From positions 70,453,949 to 70,517,948 of the forward strand of contig OY987298.1 in assembly GCA_963920635.1 (NCBI GenBank): a DNA stretch of 64,000 nucleotides, read 5' to 3'. The DNA comes from Pseudeuparius sepicola. Lineage: Eukaryota; Arthropoda; Insecta; Coleoptera; Anthribidae. Every line of letters starts with the position of its first letter. The stretch's first letter is position 1. Positions 11,755-22,892 of this stretch are shown in pieces. A program made the position numbers and the translations under genes. The notes beneath the pieces are model-generated. The model saw nothing but the letters and a program-made list of their open reading frames with translations. It was not told where the DNA came from and searched no databases.

Positions 11755-11965
11755 AAATATACATTTATTTCAAATTTTAAATTGCACCATCTCAATACTA
11801 GGCATAGACATAGACTAGTCATTCCTCACCATCAAACCTCAATGTTCACTCGTTCATTCATTTAAAAAGCAGTTAAACTATACAATAGCTTGCCAGAAGA
11901 GTTCAGAATTTATAATATGAATAAATTTAAGTTTAAATTTAAGCAAATTCCACTTAGTGTTCAGT
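11755..11965 (+). pseudogene. LINE (Jockey/CR1-like) ORF2 C-terminal remnant
   Basis: A short stretch reads like the post-RT tail of insect non-LTR retrotransposons. It has an L-H-H-L-N-T-R-H-R segment, then a phrase resembling K-L-Y-N-S-L-P-E-E-F-R, then lysine/phenylalanine-rich text. The N-T-R and Y-N-x-L-P signatures also occur in the LINE at 34.9-36.2 kb. One stop falls between them. No RT domain precedes it, so this is a severely 5'-truncated or decayed insertion. Confidence 0.5.
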
Positions 11966-12009
11966 GTGTTCAAGCTAATAAAGAGTACTTCCATGACAAC
12001 CTGTATATA

Positions 12010-12645
12010 CAGAGTGTCTCACTTAAGAGTGAAACAGCCTTATAACTTCTTTAATTTTTATCTGACCAGAACGAAATTTTTACCAAAGGTAGCTGGCAAT
12101 GTGACCTATTTATTTCCAAAAAATTAGTTGCCTACTCCAAGGTCCAAGCCACCTGCGATGTCACAATCGAGGCTAAAAATCCGAAAATCATATTAGGCAT
12201 TTTTTTTTCAAAAGTTTTGTTAAAATCAAAAAATATTAAATAAAAATTAAAGTCCAAAAATAGCAATTTAAGAATTTTGTGCGTTTAGAAAAGTGTGCCA
12301 TGGAAGCTTTGAAGGCTAGTTGGTTTCAAAAAGTAATCATTTCAAAATAAAATTAAAAGCTACAAAACAAATTTAATTTTTTTTTGAATTTTTACTTAAT
12401 TTTTATTTTGACAAAATTTTGGATTTAGGGTTCTGGATCGATTCTGAACAATTTTTGTAGTACATTTTTTTGAAAAAAAAGCCTAATATGACTTTCGGAT
12501 TTTTAGCTTCAATTGTGGCATCATAGGTGGCTTTGACTTTGATGTAGACAACTAATTTTCTGAAAATAAGTAAGCAACAATGCCACCTACTTTTGGTAAA
12601 AATTTCGGCCTGGTCGGTTTAAAATTAAAGTTATAAGATGTAACC
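12010..12645. mobile_element. Hairpin MITE, right terminus lost
   Basis: The left arm (12030-12225) and right arm (12470-12643) are imperfect reverse complements, for example GAAATTTTTACCAAA-GGTAG on the left against CTACTTTTGGTAAAAATTTC on the right. The left end CAGAGTGTCTCAC follows a TA (12008-12009), and its counterpart is missing on the right. It sits directly after the LINE remnant. Non-coding. Confidence 0.6.
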
Positions 12646-15600
12646 TTTTGCTATAAATTTTGCTTGGCCTATAATTTTGCTTTCTCTTTGTATCAATAAG
12701 TAAAGAAATAATGGTTGTATTGATTTTAACCTTGTTTTCACTTCCTATCTGCTGTTAACAGCTTTGGTCTCCGGTAGGGGATTGAGTAGAATAACAACTG
12801 TTGCTAGACTTCGCCTTTGTGCCAGTCGGTTTCTGGAAACTTGTTCATTTTCCCTTAATTTTAATAAAGTCCGTTTAATATTATTATCCAATATCTCTGC
12901 AACGATGATGTTTTTTAAATTTTCCAAAAACCTATTGGTAGGACTTAGTAATAACATATCTTGGAGTTTGAAGTTTAATTTTTCCTTAGCGAGCTGATGA
13001 TTGTGTTTTTTTCACTGCGAGGAACTTTGGAAAGTGGCAAGTTTGCTGATGAGACTATGTTAAACGTTAAGATTTTGAATAAATTTGTTATTCACATGGA
13101 AGTAATTTTTACGGATTTGGGGTATGGGAAGATGACTTCTTGTAAGTTTGAGGAGCAAACATTTTTAAGGCCTTAACTTGTTAGAACTGTTTTGGTAATG
13201 GCAGATTAAAAAATTGCCAGTTTGTGAGATACAGAAACCGAATCCATGAAGTTTAATCCTTCACATATCATGTATAGTTATTAACAGAATCTACAATAGT
13301 AATTATAAAAAAATTGAGAAATTCCTATTTGTTACCAGGAAATTGCTTTAGGATACCTACCAATTAAAAGCAATGCAGATATTCTAAATTCGCTTATCTT
13401 TTCATAATTATGTTTTTCTTTGTAAGTAGGCTTTAACAATCAATGACGAACTCGATTCACATTAAAGTTGCACTTTTAGAATACACCGTTTATATTTAGG
13501 ATACACCGTTTATTATTACTGAAAACTACAAAGCATAAGCTACACATATACTATTATACCGCATTTTGACAATACCTACAATAAAGTTACAAATAAAGTA
13601 AAACCTAATTAATACAATTATTGATAAAAAAAATTCCGCAAGTTGGCGTAATACGTCAAGTGTACAAAAGTCATAAAATTCTCCAAATTATTGAATTCCC
13701 TTATTGGTTATCCGCTATGGAGAATTTCCGCAACTCACATCTTACAGGTGCGTTTGCCGCATGTTAGTAACGCCGTCCTGGTGCCATACGTGGGCCTCCT
13801 GGGCCAGCGCCATTTCCGTAACTATAACGAAGAATGTAACACATGTAAACATTCAAATTCATATCCATACATTTTGTTATAAATTACACTGCTTCCAATT
13901 GAAAAATTATCTTTTATGCCTGTAAATTCTGTCATATTTAATACATTTTGAATATATTATGCTTTTCATAGAAGAAAGGTGGAAACATTGTCAAAAAATT
14001 GGAACAGACAGGTGTGGGCACACAGGGTAATGTTTGTAGTCTGACATCCACCATGTGCATGTTCAACTTATACCAGCAGCAACCACAATTTAGCTAACAA
14101 AAGATACTTTTTTAAAGCAGAATTTAAAAAAGTAGTATAGTTGTTAAGAAGTTGACATCAAATTTGAATAACATGACACCTAGTTAGAGCCAGAACTGAA
14201 CTGTTTTAAAATATCTGCTTTTTCATTTTACAAATATTATTTGTAAACTGCTACTATCACAAAATACTTCAAAATTTGCCCCAACATCAATAATCACATC
14301 ATTACATATCCGCTGCTGTAGAATTTTGTCAGTTCTATTATATTTCAGTGCGCATTCTATGAATGTATTCTAATGAACGGAATCCTTGATTATCCGCATG
14401 TCCTTATAATTATTTTGATCCTTCTGAAAACAGTGTAATTATTATGAAAAATGGCAAGTAATGCCTTAGAATAATGCATAAGTGTGAGCTTTGCCGCCCC
14501 ATTATCCGAATCTGTATACTACAAGAAAAAAGTTCTTGATAAAAGCTTTAGCCATTTGTGTCTTTTTAAAATTTCATTGTATTTTCTCTAAAAGCAGGTG
14601 AAAACCAAAATCGAACAGAATACAAAAGTACTAACACAATTACTTTACTTGCATAGAAAAGAAAAAACACTTCTTTTGAAGCACATTAAAATCATATATA
14701 AAGCTGAACACAGTCTGATGGAGAGTACTCAAAAATAATATGCATAATATATACTTGCCATAATTAAAATTTAATGAAAAACAAACATTGCTAGCATAGA
14801 CATTTTTTGTTTTGTTGACTTCTCAGTCTTATTAAGTTTTATACAGAGTGCACAGCTATATATCTTGCACTTTCAGACTAATAATTGTGTTTTCTTCATC
14901 TATGCTACAAGCTACATAATTAAATTACTACAATTAGAAATGGCGATGGGTGCAGGTCTTAAGGAGTACCAAGTGTAAGAGAGGGACAAGGATACCTTCT
15001 TTTCCAGTGAACCAAGTTGGTTATTATGGGGAGGTTTGGACATGCTCTGATTTTAGATGGGGTAAGGCATGTTAGGGCATTGGAGGATGAATTTGCACAC
15101 GAGATTCCTAGAAATGCCCGACAGCGACGTATTAATGAAGACTGCTCACGGCTGTCATGTTTGACAGTTCTCTGGCTCACCATGCGCTTCCCGGAGACAA
15201 AATACAATGCAAAATACATTGTTGACCATAGGAGCCATCTACTTTCCAGGACATGAAACTATAGCCGTGAGAAGTCTTATTAATACGTCAGTCAACACTT
15301 TTATTCCCATGTTATTCCACATTATTGTTGTTGCATATGCATGGGAAGTCATCTTGCCGTGATAAGAAATGCACCAATACCTTTCAAGTGCAGTCGTGCA
15401 AATTGATAAAAAAGACTCATACAATTTTTCAGATGATTTGTCTTTTAGACATATACTATATCAATAACAGCATTTTGTAATCTTATTTACGAAGAGGGAA
15501 TACTCTTCTTCCAAATTAGACAATGACCTAACCTTCATATGTCGTCGAGCGTGTAATACCTCCAATGTGACAATTAGGGTGAAATTCGGGTTTTGACACA

Positions 15601-15660
15601 TTTAGGTTCATTTTAACAATGCACGTCTACAGTGTGGCCTGTTTGGAATGGAGACACCTC
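12646..15660. other. 3-kb stretch with no recognised gene
   Basis: I found no known domain. The minus-strand frame at 12745-12957 looks compositionally protein-like (L-S-P-T-N-R-F-L-E-N-L-K...) but I do not recognise it. Around 15131-15290 there is an interrupted inverted repeat (GACGTATTAATGAAGACTGC-type arms with a reverse-complement copy near 15260-15287) flanking an unidentified segment. Confidence 0.3.
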
Positions 15661-15665
15661 TGTAA

Positions 15666-16100
15666 AATTTTTATTTCTTATCCGAATTTAGTCATTTTTT
15701 TTAAAGGTAGGTCACAAAAAACACTATTTTTGGGCGAAGTTTCAGGTCTTCTCAATTTTCAAGGCCTACTACGAATTTTTTTCTAGTTAAAAAAAAACGA
15801 AAATCATTTAGCGTTTTTTTATTTAAAATGTGACACCACAGCTTTAATCAGGACACCCCACAGCCCCCATATACTAAATTTAAATAAAAAATATACAGGG
15901 AGTTCCATCCTGCAGGTTGTCAAAGTTGAGCAAAGTGGGAATTTCAAAGGCATCTTGCAAGTCAAGTGTGCCTTGGAATCCCCTCAGAATAGTTGAATGG
16001 TCAACAGGACGGCTCAAAGACCTGAAACTTCGTTTTTTTGTGACCTACCTTTAGAAAAAAAAAACGGCTAAATCCGGACAAAAAATTAAATTTTTACAAT
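15666..16100. repeat. Inverted-repeat element enclosing a hairpin-family fragment
   Basis: Outer arms at 15700-15755 (GGTAGGTCACAAAAAACAC...) and 16020-16070 are reverse complements. Between them, 15780-16015 matches 29085-29305 of the 28.9-kb element, including ATATACAGGGAGTTCCAT and the GTCAAGTGTGCC-TGGAATCCC block. So one repeat is enclosed in another. Non-coding. Confidence 0.55.
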
Positions 16101-16310
16101 GTGAAATAATAGTAATTACCCCTACCTATACCAGATATTAACATATCTAATATGCCTCGGTACTGCAGAATGAGACAAAAACATCTCTTATGTGCATTTA
16201 TGTAACATCGTTGATATTACCCGTTCTAAAAATATCTCCGATGTGACGTCTGGCTGTCACATTGGATATATTTTGATATTTTGATTAGGTACATTGGAGC
16301 TATTCTATGT

Positions 16311-16954
16311 GTACAGACTGAGTCATTTTCGATGTTTTTATGGGGTATCTGTGTTATTTGTATAGATAGAAAAAAACAAGGTAGGTGTTCATGAGTTAAT
16401 TTTTTGAGATATTTACGATGCTCAAAACAGATCTCTGATATCTCCAATACTTTAGGAGATACAGGGCGTTTTTGAAATTTTTGCTATTTTTTACAATTAT
16501 CATAGCTCATTTGTTTTTAAACCTATATATTTCGTTGAAAACGCTTTATACGCACTTTTTTACGTAGAATCCATTGGAGTAAACAGTTTTTCTAAAAAAT
16601 AGTTATTTTACCTACCAAGGCACTGAAGTTCAACTTAATAATTCAACTTCAGTGCCTTGGTACATAAATAACTATTTTATAGAAAAACTGTTTACTCCAA
16701 TGGATTCTACGTAAAAAAGTGTGTATAAAGCATTTTCAACGAAATATATAGGTTTAAAAACAAATGAGCTATGATAATTGCAAAAATTTCAAAAACGCCC
16801 TGTATCTCCTAAAGTATTGGAGATATCAGAGATCTGTTTTGAGGATCGTAAATATCTAAAAAAATTAACTCATGAACACCTACCTTGTTTTTTTTCTATC
16901 TATACAAATAACGGAGATACCCCATAAAACCATCGAAAATGACTCGGTCTGTAC
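16311..16954. mobile_element. Near-perfect 644-bp palindrome (foldback)
   Basis: From GTACAGACTG at the left to its counterpart ending GTAC at 16954, the two halves are reverse complements with only scattered substitutions and small indels. The loop is about 14 bp (16631-16644), between CACTGAAGTT and AACTTCAGTG. Each arm contains the motif AGATACAGGGCGTTTTTGAA. Palindromes this long with so small a loop are typical of foldback-type insertions or recent inverted duplications. No open frame of interest. Confidence 0.8.
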
Positions 16955-17328
16955 AATTTACAATTTCAATGTTTTGATAGTTACATTTAATTTTAGTGCT
17001 TGAGTTTTTAAAGCTTTTTAAAAGTTGTCTGTTTAAATAACAGCGCCAAATATTTGTAGAATGTAGAAAGTTTTCTCTTAATATTTTAAATAGTTTTAAG
17101 TACCTACTTGCACATTGTAAATTTTCTTACCTTATGTTACTTTATGAACCTACAGAATATTATTTTGATTGTAATAGGTAGATAGGTATTGTCTTGTTTG
17201 CCGGTTGGCCCACGCTTTATATTTGGCCATAATTTAAAATATATTATATTATAATTTTAATAAACTTTTTTTAATAATTCCCTACTAAAAAACAAACAGT
17301 AATATTAATCAAAATGAATATTATAATT
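16955..17328. other. AT-rich spacer, no gene
   Basis: Nothing recognisable; very AT-rich. Confidence 0.35.
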
Positions 17329-17332
17329 TTAA

Positions 17333-17540
17333 AAGAAATGGCTTGCGGCATATGGGACAAAATGATTTGGTTGAGGTGCGCTGCGTCTGCCTGATGAGGG
17401 CCAACAAGCCCGAAACAGGTACCTGTCATGGTCTGCACACCTCCGAAAGACCCATACATAATTTCCATTAGATATTGGAAACTAGTTTGGTGTTGCCGAT
17501 CACCAAAGCATTTTGTCCCATATGCCACAAGCCATTTCTT
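17333..17540. mobile_element. TTAA-flanked inverted-repeat element carrying a ribozyme
   Basis: Arms of about 35 bp (AGAAATGGCTTGCGGCATAT... at left, its reverse complement with one mismatch ending at 17540) bound 208 bp. TTAA lies outside both ends (17329-17332 and 17541-17544). The interior is GC-richer than the flanks and contains a hammerhead ribozyme core. It looks like a MITE that has acquired, or was derived from, a ribozyme-bearing retroelement. Confidence 0.65.
17373..17443 (+). ncRNA. Hammerhead ribozyme candidate
   Basis: The conserved core is complete. CTGATGA (17391-17397) is followed by stem II GGGC-CAACAA-GCCC (17398-17411), then GAAA (17412-17415). Stem III is ACAG-GTAC-CTGT (17415-17426), and the cleavage-site C is at 17427. 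A15.1 pairs with U16.1 as required. Stem I can form distally (GAGGTG 17373-17378 with CACCTC 17438-17443). Next to the core it is weak: one C-A mismatch and two G-U pairs. Hammerhead ribozymes self-cleave RNA and in animals are linked to Penelope-like elements, SINEs and retrozymes. Activity is not shown by sequence alone. Confidence 0.65.
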
Positions 17541-17883
17541 TTAAAAGTAATATTAATATTTATGCAAGGCATGGGCGTAGGTAATGTTTCGCTGAGGAGT
17601 CTAGGGCTGCGTACTTAAATTAAAAATTGTTCAAAATTAAGGTTTAGTTCTTTCTACTTTAAAAAAGCAAAATGCAATTTTAAAAATCTGATTTTCACTT
17701 TCATCTATAAAAAGAATGTTCACATTATGCACATTTAGGTGGAAGCATTGCGTAAACGTATTTGTGGAAGATAAGGCCAGGGCTAATATTTTGTAGTAAA
17801 TATGTATTGCGTTAATAATTTCTTATATTATTGGAATGTATTTCCATCATCATGGAAATTATTCCCAGAACCCCTTCCAGTTA

Positions 17884-18095
17884 CATACTATCACAGAGAA
17901 GACCAAAATACAGAGAGTCCATGTTGTCAAATATGTCAAATGGAGCCCAACTTTTACGTAATTTTTCACACACCCGACAAGATCATTCAGATAAACTATG
18001 AAGTAGATTAATTACCGTTTAAAAGTTTAAGTTCCATTTGCCATATTCAACAAGATGAACTCTCTGTATTCTGGTATACTCTGTGATACTATCTT
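17884..18095. mobile_element. Short hairpin MITE
   Basis: Arms of about 80 bp (17884-17966 and 18016-18095) are reverse complements, sharing ACTATCACAGAG, AATACAGAGAGT and CAAATGGA words. The central spacer is about 50 bp. No coding capacity. Confidence 0.6.
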
Positions 18096-19300
18096 ATTTC
18101 TCATGACATCAACTGATGATTTAATCCATACATGTCTTTTAAATTATTGCTATTTCCAAGCCTAAAAAATACCAATAATGTGCCATTGGACAAGAGTATA
18201 ATTCCTCCAACCTTAATTACTTAGTTTGCTTAATTTTTTTACAATATACTATGCATTAAAAAGTGATAAGTTTTTTGGCTTTCCTGTAAGATTTGAATTT
18301 TTTCACATTGGAGGATTTACACACTCGACGACGATATAATACTTATACAGGGTTAACTATTACTTATAACAAAAAATTTTACCACGTGCGCAGGTGGCTT
18401 AAGAAAACAGAAAAATATTTTTAGATTTTTTTTACGATCTTAAAAAAAGGGTAAAAACCCAATTTTCCCTGTAAATCTCCGCCTATAATTACGTCATCTA
18501 ATATGGCTTCGAAACATAGTGTCAACTAGAAGTGATTTTCACGGTGTTGTCGTTGTTTTAGGAAGGATGAAAATACCTTTTTACTCAAACAAATTAAAAA
18601 ATACATAAATAACAATCGATTTGAATCTGTACCTCCACAGCGCTTCTAGATTTACCCGAGGTTCGCCCGGATTCGCCTTACCTTAGTTTGAAATTTGAAA
18701 ACAGGATATTAATCCCGAGGCTCGTCTCGAGGTTAGGTAATACTTAATCCCTACGCGTTTTTGGTTTTTGCATTTTCACATAGCAGCACCAAGTAAGTAC
18801 AAAACTACACTCACATTTCTCCCGAAACCACGAAAATTTCCGGGCCGGTAGAATCAAATTCGAGTGTTATGTGGGGACGGCGGACTGACAGACGAGACAA
18901 CTGGACACAAAACAGACAAAACAGTAGAGGTTGGAGTGGTGCGAAATAATTATCGATATCGATGTCAATGTTAGATTAGTTGAATGCGTCTTCAAAAAAA
19001 ATAATTTTCATAAGAAAACTTATTGAAAATCTATCTAAACCAAACAAAAAGAATTCTGTGATTTCTTAATGCCGGCATTATTGGACTGAACGCTTTGCAA
19101 TACAAAGACTGAACGTTGATGTGTATCGAATCGATGCATCGTATTGTTCGACGTCGCATCTCTAATGCCTGCATCACACTTCACACTGGTTACACTAGTT
19201 GCCCGCGGAGGGCGTTTGCAAATGTAACCTCGCGTTATTTCCCAGGTTTGTGTTGGTTTTCGGTAAGTCGCAGTTTCAGTTAGCAATTTTGATCAGCGTA
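18096..19300. other. Gene-free stretch
   Basis: No product was recognised. A TATCGATATCGATG motif near 18952 resembles the insect DRE promoter word, but without a gene nearby it carries little weight. Confidence 0.3.
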
Positions 19301-19833
19301 TTTATGAAAATGCCAGAGTATTTGAACGCCGAGTTTACGGACATGGTTATAATGTACGGGATATGCAATGAAAGTGCACATCGAGCTGCTGCAGAATACC
19401 GTATTCATTTTCCCAATAGGGCAAATATGCCAAATCAAATCGCCCAAGACCCAAACTTTGTTTTCAACATTCTTTGGACTGACGAATGCTGCTTCACACA
19501 TGCTGGGGTTTTAAACACGTATATACAGGGTGTCTCATTTTGATCTGGAACACCCCTGTAAAATTTGAACTGGCTTACGGATTTTAACGAATTTTTTTTG
19601 TATATAGGGCCCTCCTAGACGTACTTATCAAACCCTTTTCAATGACAATACGATTATTCCAGGGCCGGATTAAAAAAAAAATTACCCAAATTTTCGAGTT
19701 AGGGTATCAGCGATTTTTTATCGGAAATCTTATAACGTGGCGTTAATCAGCGCCCCTGAAAACCCCCAGATTCCAAATTTCAAGAAATTATTCCCACAAA
19801 TTATACCTTTTACACTGCATCACAATTGCAAAA

Positions 19834-20512
19834 AATCAAATTTTAAATTTGAGTTCAGCTATTAAGGTGGCTATGGAAACAAGTCAAAATGGTAAAAAGA
19901 GGTCCACAGGGGACAATAGTAATAAACCTGATCAGAAACTGTACTCGGTTTCTCTTTTCAGTATTGCTGTGCAGTACAAATTTTATGCCATTTGAGACGC
20001 AAGAGAGCTCACTGCCGTCGCAGGCAGCCATGGAAAAACAATGGCTTGCAGAAATGTCAGTTTATGCATTTACAACAAATGTTATTCAGGGGTTGATGTT
20101 GCTAAAATAATTTAGGTGTTAAAAATAATTTAATGGATATAAATGTAATTTCTAATCGATTCGTCAATACATTTCTGTCGTTTAAAATATTGCTGCTTTT
20201 AATTACATTCTTAAAATACGTACTTTGTAGCGTATAATCTTATACTTTATTATTTGTAACAAAAAAATGTAAAAAATAACGTTTCTCAAATTGTTTGCAC
20301 TTGCACGACTGCCTGCGATGGCAGCGAGCTCTCTTGCGTCTCAAATGGCATAAAATTTGTACTGTACAGCAATAATGAAAAGAGAAACCGAGTCCAGTTT
20401 CCGATCAGGTTTATTACTATTGTCCCCTGTGGACCTCCTTTTACCATTTTAACTTGTTTCCATAGCCACCTTAATAGCTGAACTCAAATTGAAATTTTGA
20501 TTTTTTGCAATA
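19834..20512. repeat. Inner palindrome within the 2.4-kb element
   Basis: Arms of roughly 200 bp (19834-20030 and 20303-20512) are reverse complements. Shared words include TTTGAGACGCAAGAGAGCTC and GTCCACAGGGGACAATAGTA. The spacer is about 270 bp. This is a second hairpin lying just inside the outer left arm, either a nested insertion or an internal inverted duplication. No gene. Confidence 0.65.
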
Positions 20513-21654
20513 GTATACTTGACGAAGTTTTACAAACTTGATAAAACAATTCCTGGACACTTGCCTAAGACCCTACGATTATTTAAAAAATATATATTTA
20601 CGTAATTAGCAAGTTATTAGACTTTCTTTGAAATTTGGCGGGAAAGCACTTATGACGTCACAAGTGTTTTATAACGGCAATTTGGCAACAGCGATACCAC
20701 TGAAGTGTTCTGAGACATAACCTTATTTGGCAGTGAAAGTTGCAAGGAAAGTTGAAATTTCAAAATTCTAACCTCAAACTCCCAGACTTATGAAGCACTT
20801 TTAGTGTTGATTGATTCCTTCCTCCATTGACGATTTTAGTCAAGAACGTTTTTTTTTGTAAATACTTATTCAATCGTTTTTCTGTAAATTTTCTTGGCTA
20901 GGTTGGGCCTAAAGTCCGTAATTCGGGCTCAGTAGGTACTTCTAAGCACTATGGCGTCTTCATAAACGCGCCTTCAAGATGGTCCCTAGGCCGAGGTTCT
21001 CTCTTTATTAATAACTCATAATACTGTATTCTTACTACAACGTAGGTACAAACCTTTGCAGTTTTATCCCATGGATTTCGGCAGACGCTAACAGCATCCA
21101 ATTTCGGCAAATTACGGATTGTCCTTTCAGGGTCCATGTCCATGATACCTTACCTTACACTTCTAACTAGGTCCGCAAACAATATATAATAGTAAATTTC
21201 AATAACAAACATTATTGGTACCTGAATATTTATAGTATGTTCCGTATACAGATATTTTAACTAAAGTGTTACGTGGCAGAGATGAAGGATATAGTTTCCA
21301 GCGTGTGCAGCATAAACTGACACCATTTTGATATAGAGGAGTCAATGTACGGAACATATTCATAATAAAAAGTCTTTATGTGACAAAATTTGTGTGTGCA
21401 ATTGCGTTAGTTAAAGCTCAAAGGTTTCAATACATTAAGTAACAGATATTCATAGGCAAGCTGGAGATATTTGAATAGAAAACTACAATTTGCTCTTGAT
21501 CCACGAATGATTGCAAACGGGCACCGGCAACGTTACAGTTCCGTTTCTCCTGAGAGGCACATAAAAAATAAGGGTTAAAACCCGTTGTTTCATTTATTGG
21601 TGTTATGTTGGTGCATCTACTGTAAATAGAGTACAATTTTAGAGCAATTAAAAA
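20513..21654. other. Non-coding interior of the 2.4-kb element
   Basis: No transposase was recognised. A short inverted repeat (ATGTTCCGTA near 21237 and TACGGAACAT near 21351) brackets about 110 bp. Confidence 0.35.
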
Positions 21655-22595
21655 TATTGTGATGCAGTGTAAAAAGTATAATTTGTGGGAATAATTTCTT
21701 GAAATTTGGAATCTGGGAGTTTTCAGGGGCGCTGATTAATGCCACGTTATCAGATTTCCGATAAAAAAATCGCTGATACTTTAACTCGAAAATTTAGGTC
21801 AAATTTTTTTTTAATCCGGCCCTGGAATAATCGTATCGTCATTGAAAAGTGTTTGATAAATACGTCAACGAGGGCCCTATATACAAAAAAAATCGTTAAA
21901 ATCCGTAAGCCAGTTCAAATTTTACAGGGGTGTTCCAGATCAAAATGAGACACCCTGTACATTTTTACTTACTTAGCTTTTTCTATTCCATATTATCTTT
22001 TTTATTTATTATAAAATTGGCCTTGTAAGTCCTAACACATTCTCCAAAATTGTTAATATTTCTAATTTCTGCTTTTTATTTTAGGCACAACAGTCACATC
22101 TGGTCTGATGAAAACCCGCATGCTGTTCGGTGGTTTAATTTCTAACGTCAGTTTTCCATCAATGTTTGGGAAGGAGTTTATGGAGATGGCTTAATTGGAC
22201 CATACATTCTTCCAGAAAATTTAAACGCTGAACGCTACTTGGATTTTCTGAAAAATGTGACACTACAAGTACTGTATGACATGTGGCTTATGCACGATGG
22301 TGCACCAGCACATTTTGCGAGACCTGTTCGTGGACTTTTAGACGACCAATGCCCCAACTGTTGGATCGGACGAGGAGGGCCCATTGGATGGCCGCCTCGA
22401 TCACCATATTTGAATCCAATGGATTTTTGTATTTGGGGATACATGAAGGCGATTGTGTAGAACATAAAATTGAAGGTGCAGCTGATCAAATCCGGAATAA
22501 TCATGGACTTTTTGCACGTATCTGGACTTCTTTAATTAACCGAGTGAATTTGTGCATTGAGGTTAACAGCGTCCTATTTGAACAGCTACTGTAGT

Positions 22596-22892
22596 GCTTT
22601 GCATGTGCAATGTGTGCTAGTGCAGTTGTGTTTTTGGTTACCCTTCGGGGTTTTCCTGGCGGAGGGGATCCTCCTGTGTTGTCGTCAGGCTGAGTACCTC
22701 GCTTCAAACAAAAGGAATGGCGGAGGGAAAACAAGAGGTCCCCAACAGATTTAGAAAATGTGATGAATGTACTGTACTGTATGACATAATGTAAACACCA
22801 AGAAAACAGAAAATGGTGCAATATTCAATCCTGGAAATGTCAGTAAGGTAGTAGTCTAAGAGCCAGCGTACATGTTCCAGAGATGATTTAGT
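22596..22892. other. Spacer between mariner remnant and foldback
   Basis: A GC-rich patch (22640-22740) has no recognised product. Confidence 0.3.

Larger units (their letters stand above)
19526..21957. mobile_element. 2.4-kb TA-flanked hairpin element
   Basis: Inverted arms of about 300 bp (19526-19825 and 21655-21957) begin CAGGGTGTCTCATTTTGATC, with TA outside both ends (19524-19525 and 21958-21959). They share words such as AGGGCCCTC and GGAATAATCG and their reverse complements. The element inserted 7 bp inside the intron-like segment of the mariner gene at 19.3-22.6 kb. It holds a further palindrome (19834-20512) and about 1.1 kb of unrecognised sequence. Confidence 0.75.
19308..22595 (+). 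pseudogene. Mariner-like transposase (DUF4817 + DDE_3), split by an insertion
   Basis: The N-terminus (19308-19430) matches the DUF4817 helix-turn-helix found on insect mariner-type transposases: MPEYLNAEFTDMVIMYGICN then R-I-H-F-P-N-R. About 100 residues that normally follow are missing. The catalytic part resumes with a W-T-D-E-C-C-F-T-H-A-G block near 19472, holding the first catalytic Asp. It continues at 22085 with H-N-S-H-I-W-S-D-E-N-P-H, then M-H-D-G-A-P-A-H-F near 22290 (second Asp) and P-R-S-P-Y-L-N-P-M-D near 22395. Stops and frameshifts follow R-W-F-N-F and after 22460. A 132-nt intron-like segment (GT at 19519, TTTTAG ending 22084) joins the halves in frame once the inserted element is ignored. 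Inactive. Confidence 0.75.
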
